From the NCBI RefSeq assembly GCF_007667425.1, contig NZ_VDRC01000001.1:1011379-1075378 (forward strand): a DNA stretch of 64,000 bases, in the 5' to 3' direction. The DNA is from Microbacterium sp. 1.5R. Lineage in GTDB: Bacteria > Actinomycetota > Actinomycetes > Actinomycetales > Microbacteriaceae. Made by a program: the position numbers and the translations under genes. Every line of letters starts with the position of its first letter. The first letter of the stretch is position 1. The notes under the pieces were generated by a model. It saw nothing but the letters and a program-made list of their open reading frames with translations, was not told the DNA's origin and searched no databases. This document shows, one piece after another, positions 61,025-64,000 of this stretch.

Positions 61025-62004
61025 TCAGGCGTCGAGGTCTGCGGAGCTCTCGTCGGCGATGACCACGATCTTGCCGACCGCGCGACCGGTGACCGAGCGG
61101 GCGTAGGCGTCTCGGACGCGCTCCAGCGGATACCGGGAGTCGATGGGCACCTCCACATCGCCTCGCACGATGAGGTCTGCGAGCTCGGCGAGTTCCGCCG
61201 TGCCGGCGTCCGCACCGCCGACTCCTCGCACCGCGTGTGTCGCGAGGGCGTCGTAGTCGGCGATGGTGTTGATCCGATGCGCCATGACGCCGAGTCGCAG
61301 GGCTGCGTCCACGGTGCCGTGGCCGACGGTGTCGAACACGGCGGAGATGCCGTCGGGTGCGGCTGCCCGCAGCCTGTCGACGAGACCCGGCCCATGGGCG
61401 ATGGGTTCGACCCCCAGTCGCCGCAGCAGCGGATGATTGGCGGTCGACGCCGTGCCGAGCACGCGCGCCCCGCCGATACGGGCGAGCTGAGCAGTGAGTA
61501 TCCCGACCCCGCCCGCTGCCCCGCCGACGAGCACGACGTCGCGTGCTGTGACCTGTTGCGACCGCACGCTCGCGACCGCGGTGCGCCCCGCCACGTTCAG
61601 CACACCGGCGATCGTCAGCGACATGCCGTCGGGAACCCGCGCCACCTGCTGCGGATCGATGAGCAGGTGGTCGGCTTGCGCGTGGAAGCGCAGTCCCCGA
61701 ACACCCGGTCGCCGGTCAGCCAGTCCCCCGCGACGCGGGCACCCCGAGCCACGATCGTGCCGGCGAAGTCGTACCCGGTCCCCGAGGGCAGCGACCGGTC
61801 GTACGCATCGTGCAGCGGTTCGCCGCTGAAGATCTTTCAGTCGACCGGATTCACCCCGGCGGCCGCCACACGGACGAGGACCTCCGTCGGCCCGGGGACG
61901 GGCACGGGGCGCCGTTCGATCTCGAGCACCTCGGGACCGCCGAAACGGCGATACACCACCCGCCGAGAAGTCCCGCCGTCCGCCCCGCCCGCACTGGTCG
62001 CCAT
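61025..62004 (-). pseudogene. Broken quinone-oxidoreductase-like gene (nonsense plus frameshift)
   Basis: A medium-chain dehydrogenase gene in two pieces. From ATG 62004 the first frame gives YRRFGGPEVLEIERRPVPVP and VAAAGVNPVD, then TGA (61839-61837) where relatives have Trp in NPVDWKI. The frame continues after this stop with KIFSGEPLHD and GTGYDFAGTIVARG as far as GDRVFG. Near a run of four C at 61695-61698 (plus strand) the frame shifts: one extra base would restore VFGGLRFHAQADHLLIDP and the rest to the TGA at 61025. The remaining part has the NAD(P)H motif LVGGAAGGVGILTAQL. One missing base and one nonsense codon together make real decay likely, although assembly errors are possible. 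Confidence 0.85.
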
Positions 62005-62041
62005 GGATCCACGCTACGCCGACGCTCGTCGGCTCGGAACG

Positions 62042-62087
62042 ACGAAGGCCCCGCATCCCGGTCGTTTCGACGGGGCGGGGCCTTCGT
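62042..62087 (-). terminator. Hairpin after tRNA-Ser
   Basis: Thirteen-bp perfect arms ACGAAGGCCCCGC / GCGGGGCCTTCGT with a 20-nt loop that itself contains CCCG/CGGG pairing. It lies just downstream of the leftward tRNA gene and upstream of the pseudogene start. No clear T-run. Confidence 0.7.
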
Positions 62088-62089
62088 GG

Positions 62090-62180
62090 TGGCGGTGACG
62101 GTGGGATTTGAACCCACGGTAGGGGGTTACCCTACACAACTTTTCGAGAGTTGCACCTTCGGCCGCTCGGACACGTCACC
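62090..62180 (-). tRNA. tRNA-Ser (anticodon CGA)
   Basis: On the minus strand the acceptor stem GGTGACG / CGTCACC plus G, and CCA at 62092-62090, are encoded. The anticodon stem CAACT / AGTTG encloses CTCGAAA, so the anticodon is CGA, reading UCG. A long variable arm (GTGTAGGGTAACCCCCTAC, with GTAGGG / CCCTAC pairing) and GGTTCAAATC T-arm are typical of class II tRNA-Ser. Confidence 0.93.
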
Positions 62181-62352
62181 GCGGACTAGCTTACGACACG
62201 GCGCGCCGCGGCGCGAATCGGCATCCTCCCCTCCTTCGGTCGGCACCCGCTGCCGCAATTCCCGTTGAATTCCCGCAGGAGGGGCCACCTCGACGGGCGC
62301 GTCGCGAGGTTTTCTCCGGCCGCGGGGTCCCGGCGTCGCCCCGGCGACCAAG

Positions 62353-62366
62353 TTAGGATTGCCTAA
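62353..62366. promoter_or_regulatory. Dyad resembling a partial iron box before the 62384 gene
   Basis: TTAGG-N4-CCTAA, which also appears within the classical iron-box consensus, overlaps a possible -10 (TAGGAT, 62354-62359) about 25 bases before the ATG. It lacks the full 19-bp box, so iron control is only suggested. The rest of the 203-bp gap (62181-62383) holds nothing else I can identify. Confidence 0.45.
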
Positions 62367-62383
62367 ACGGGAGGATCCGCATC

Positions 62384-63160
62384 ATGGCTTTCATCACGTC
62401 GGCGGCTCTCGCCGAGACCGGATACGTCGTCCTCGACGACCACGACCAGGCCGCCGACCCCGCCGAATGGCTCGACCTGCAGTACATCGGCTGGCGGTCG
62501 TCGGGCGTGACCCGCTTCGCCCCTCTCGCGAGCTATGCGGGCGAGATCGAGTGCAACGGGTTCTGGAACCAGACGCCGCCGCGCACCGACAAGGACGGCG
62601 TGTGGGTGCCGTCGCAGGTCGCGCTCGCGCCGACCCTGCAGCGCCGCGCGCTCGAACCGGGCGCCGGCGTCGGCCGCTGCCGCGTCATCGAACTGCAGCC
62701 GAACACCTACGCCGACGCGATCTACAACCTCCACCAGGACGACAACAACCGCCTCAATGACGACGGCTCCGGGTGGGTCGTCCGCGGCTACTACAACCTC
62801 ACCGACGACCCCGACTCGCTGCTCATCCTGCGCTCCGACCGCTTCGACCCGGCGACCGAGATCAGGATGCCGTTGCACGCCGGCTCGCGCATCGTCGTCG
62901 ACACGCAGCGCTTCTGGCACGCGGTGTGGCATCGGGGCGCCGCCCCGCGCTTCGCGCTCATCACCTCGTGGACCTCCGGCCCTGAGCTCGACGCGTACAT
63001 CGCGGCGAACCACGGAGATCCCCACCCGGTGACCGTGAACCTCGACCCCGGGCTCGTCGACGAGGCTCAGCAGGAACTCCATCGCCGCATCGAGGAGCGC
63101 CGCCGCGTCTTCGAGGCGCAGGGGATCGTCATGGAGCCCCGCGCCGACCTGAGCGTCTGA
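62384..63160 (+). CDS. Uncharacterised protein with oxygenase-like His-X-Asp core
   Basis: 258 residues from ATG 62384, behind GGGAGGA. I do not recognise a named family. The centre contains YNLHQDDNNRLN, with HQD in the HxD manner of 2-oxoglutarate/Fe(II) dioxygenases, followed by WVVRGYYNLTDD, then VVDTQRFWHAVWHRG, with a distal His and a nearby Arg in PRFALITSW. This order fits a jelly-roll metal-dependent oxygenase, but the fold is inferred. Monocistronic, with an iron-box-like dyad upstream. Confidence 0.6.
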   Translation: MAFITSAALAETGYVVLDDHDQAADPAEWLDLQYIGWRSSGVTRFAPLASYAGEIECNGFWNQTPPRTDKDGVWVPSQVALAPTLQRRALEPGAGVGRCRVIELQPNTYADAIYNLHQDDNNRLNDDGSGWVVRGYYNLTDDPDSLLILRSDRFDPATEIRMPLHAGSRIVVDTQRFWHAVWHRGAAPRFALITSWTSGPELDAYIAANHGDPHPVTVNLDPGLVDEAQQELHRRIEERRRVFEAQGIVMEPRADLSV

Positions 63161-63188
63161 CGCGCCACTGCCCCCGCACGACGCTCAC

Positions 63189-63320
63189 CGCGTTTCGTCT
63201 CGTCGCTGCGCTCCTCGCTCAACGACCCGCGAAGGAGGCACACCCGCGAACCTCAGTGCTCCGCGCTCGACGACCCGCAAGCCCCCCGGTCGTTGAGCGA
63301 GCGAAGCGAGACGAAACGCG
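63189..63320. repeat. Long inverted repeat between convergent genes
   Basis: Left arm 63189-63227 begins CGCGTTTCGTCTCG and ends CTCAACGACC. The right arm 63288-63320 is its near-complement, beginning GGTCGTTGAGCGAGCG and ending GACGAAACGCG. Two related CGACGACC-type segments lie between. It occupies the gap (63161-63345) between an oxygenase-like gene and the convergent CydC gene, and resembles widely dispersed Microbacteriaceae palindromes. Confidence 0.75.
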
Positions 63321-63345
63321 CCACACCCCGCGGAACCTCGTCGTG

Positions 63346-64000
63346 TCAGACCGTGCGTCCGTCGACGAGCCGCACGACGCGGTCGACGCTGCCCGCGGGC
63401 GGGGCGACGTGCGAGATGAGCAGCACCGACTGGTCCCCCGCGGCGCCGAGCAGATCAGCGAGCAGGGCATCCGATGCCTCCGGATCGACCCCGGCCGTCG
63501 GCTCGTCCAGCACGAGGACCGGGAACCCGCGCAGCAGCGCCCGGGCGAGCGCGATGCGCTGGGCCTGCCCGCCCGATACGAGGCCACCGCGGTCGCCGAC
63601 CCGGGCATCCAGTCCGCCGCGCTCGTGCACCCACGCCCCGAGCCCGACCCGGTCGAGCACGGCGAGCAGCTCCTCGTCGGTGGCGGTGTCGCGGGCGAAC
63701 AGCAGGTTCTGCCGCACGTCCTCGTCGAACAGCTGCGGACTCTGCTCGCACAGCCCGATGGTCCGCCGCAGCGCCGGACCAGACAGCGCCGACGCGTCGA
63801 CCCCGCCGATCGTGTACGAGCCCTCCGCACGCAGGAACCCGACGAGCACGGCGGCGAGAGAGCTCTTGCCGGCGCCGCTCGGCCCGGAGACGAGCACCCG
63901 CTCCCCCGGCCTCAGCTCCAGATCGACGCCGCGCAGCGCCGGGGCACCGCCCGGCCACTCGGCCCTCACGTCGCGCAGACGCACAGCGGGCGTGCCCTCG
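63346..64000 (-). CDS. cydC: Thiol-reductant ABC exporter subunit CydC, C-terminal part
   Basis: Leftward gene that runs out of the window; about 218 residues are visible. Nucleotide-binding domain: AEWPGGAPALRGVDLELRPG, Walker A GPSGAGKSS, QSPQLFDEDVRQNLLFARD, signature VSGGQAQR, Walker B VLVLDEPTAGVD, and LLISHV. Features such as WPGG and LFDEDVRQNLLFAR fit CydC, the partner of CydD in cysteine/glutathione export for cytochrome bd assembly. The transmembrane half is outside the window, so assignment to CydC rather than another exporter is probable. Confidence 0.85.
   Translation of the reverse strand, partial: EGTPAVRLRDVRAEWPGGAPALRGVDLELRPGERVLVSGPSGAGKSSLAAVLVGFLRAEGSYTIGGVDASALSGPALRRTIGLCEQSPQLFDEDVRQNLLFARDTATDEELLAVLDRVGLGAWVHERGGLDARVGDRGGLVSGGQAQRIALARALLRGFPVLVLDEPTAGVDPEASDALLADLLGAAGDQSVLLISHVAPPAGSVDRVVRLVDGRTV

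Noticed and set aside
62123..62180. Alternative tRNA identity (Leu, also with a long variable arm)
   Set aside because: The anticodon loop reads CTCGAAA with stem CAACT/AGTTG, giving CGA (Ser).
1..64000. Insertion sequences, prophage or integrated element
   Set aside because: No transposase, integrase, recombinase or terminal repeats are present, and base composition is uniform.

Overview
The window is very GC-rich DNA with dense, heavily overlapping operons (many ATGA, GTGA and TGATG junctions), strong third-position G/C bias and no insertion sequence, integrase or CRISPR array. Gene content (many LacI/DeoR/IclR/TetR-controlled sugar and acid utilisation operons, a DUF7882-like small protein, a DtxR-type iron box, a CydC-type ABC exporter) points to an actinobacterium of the Microbacteriaceae, most likely Microbacterium or a close relative. 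This is inferred from family content; no rRNA is present.

Layout. (1) 1-10,076: carbohydrate operon under a LacI-type regulator: a partial secreted glycoside hydrolase (leftward), then a binding lipoprotein, two MalF/MalG-type permeases, an NAD-dependent epimerase/dehydratase, a mannonate-dehydratase-type enolase-superfamily enzyme, a DUF4038 glycosidase, a mutarotase-fold protein and the LacI regulator. (2) 10,101-24,660: a small DUF7882-like gene, then an 11-gene leftward operon that carries two different ABC sugar importers, an FGGY kinase, a sugar-phosphate isomerase/epimerase, an SDR, YjbQ and, at its end, an N,N-dimethylformamidase-like protein. A divergent DeoR regulator and triosephosphate-isomerase-like enzyme complete a probable polyol/sugar-alcohol pathway. 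(3) 24,674-44,399: catabolism of an unidentified acid, amide or aromatic-derived compound. It has TetR, two IclR paralogues and a LysR; aldehyde and alcohol dehydrogenases, an SDR, an HpcH/HpaI aldolase, a bicupin, a BKACE (DUF849) enzyme, a DUF6282 hydrolase, a PotABCD-type importer, a cyclase-family hydrolase, a YtcJ-type amidohydrolase and an MHS-type transporter.

(4) 44,586-52,044: a compact cell-surface glycan operon: GtrA flippase, processive GT2 synthase, GT39-like membrane mannosyltransferase, secreted DUF4397 protein, GH8 glycanase, class-F-like sortase with Leu at the usual catalytic Arg position, and polyprenol-phosphate-mannose synthase. This is the best candidate for a little-described system. 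(5) 52,091-55,984: MerR/GyrI-like regulator, a membrane protein, and a TetR/oxidoreductase pair separated by a perfect 14-bp inverted repeat. (6) 56,003-60,849: a siderophore uptake operon behind a DtxR-type iron box. (7) 61,025-64,000: an oxidoreductase pseudogene with two lesions, tRNA-Ser(CGA), an uncharacterised oxygenase-like protein, a long inverted repeat, and the C-terminal part of CydC.

A recurring oddity is short tandem repeats (15-22 bp units) placed exactly at gene junctions inside operons (5,487; 8,122; 13,969; 42,013).
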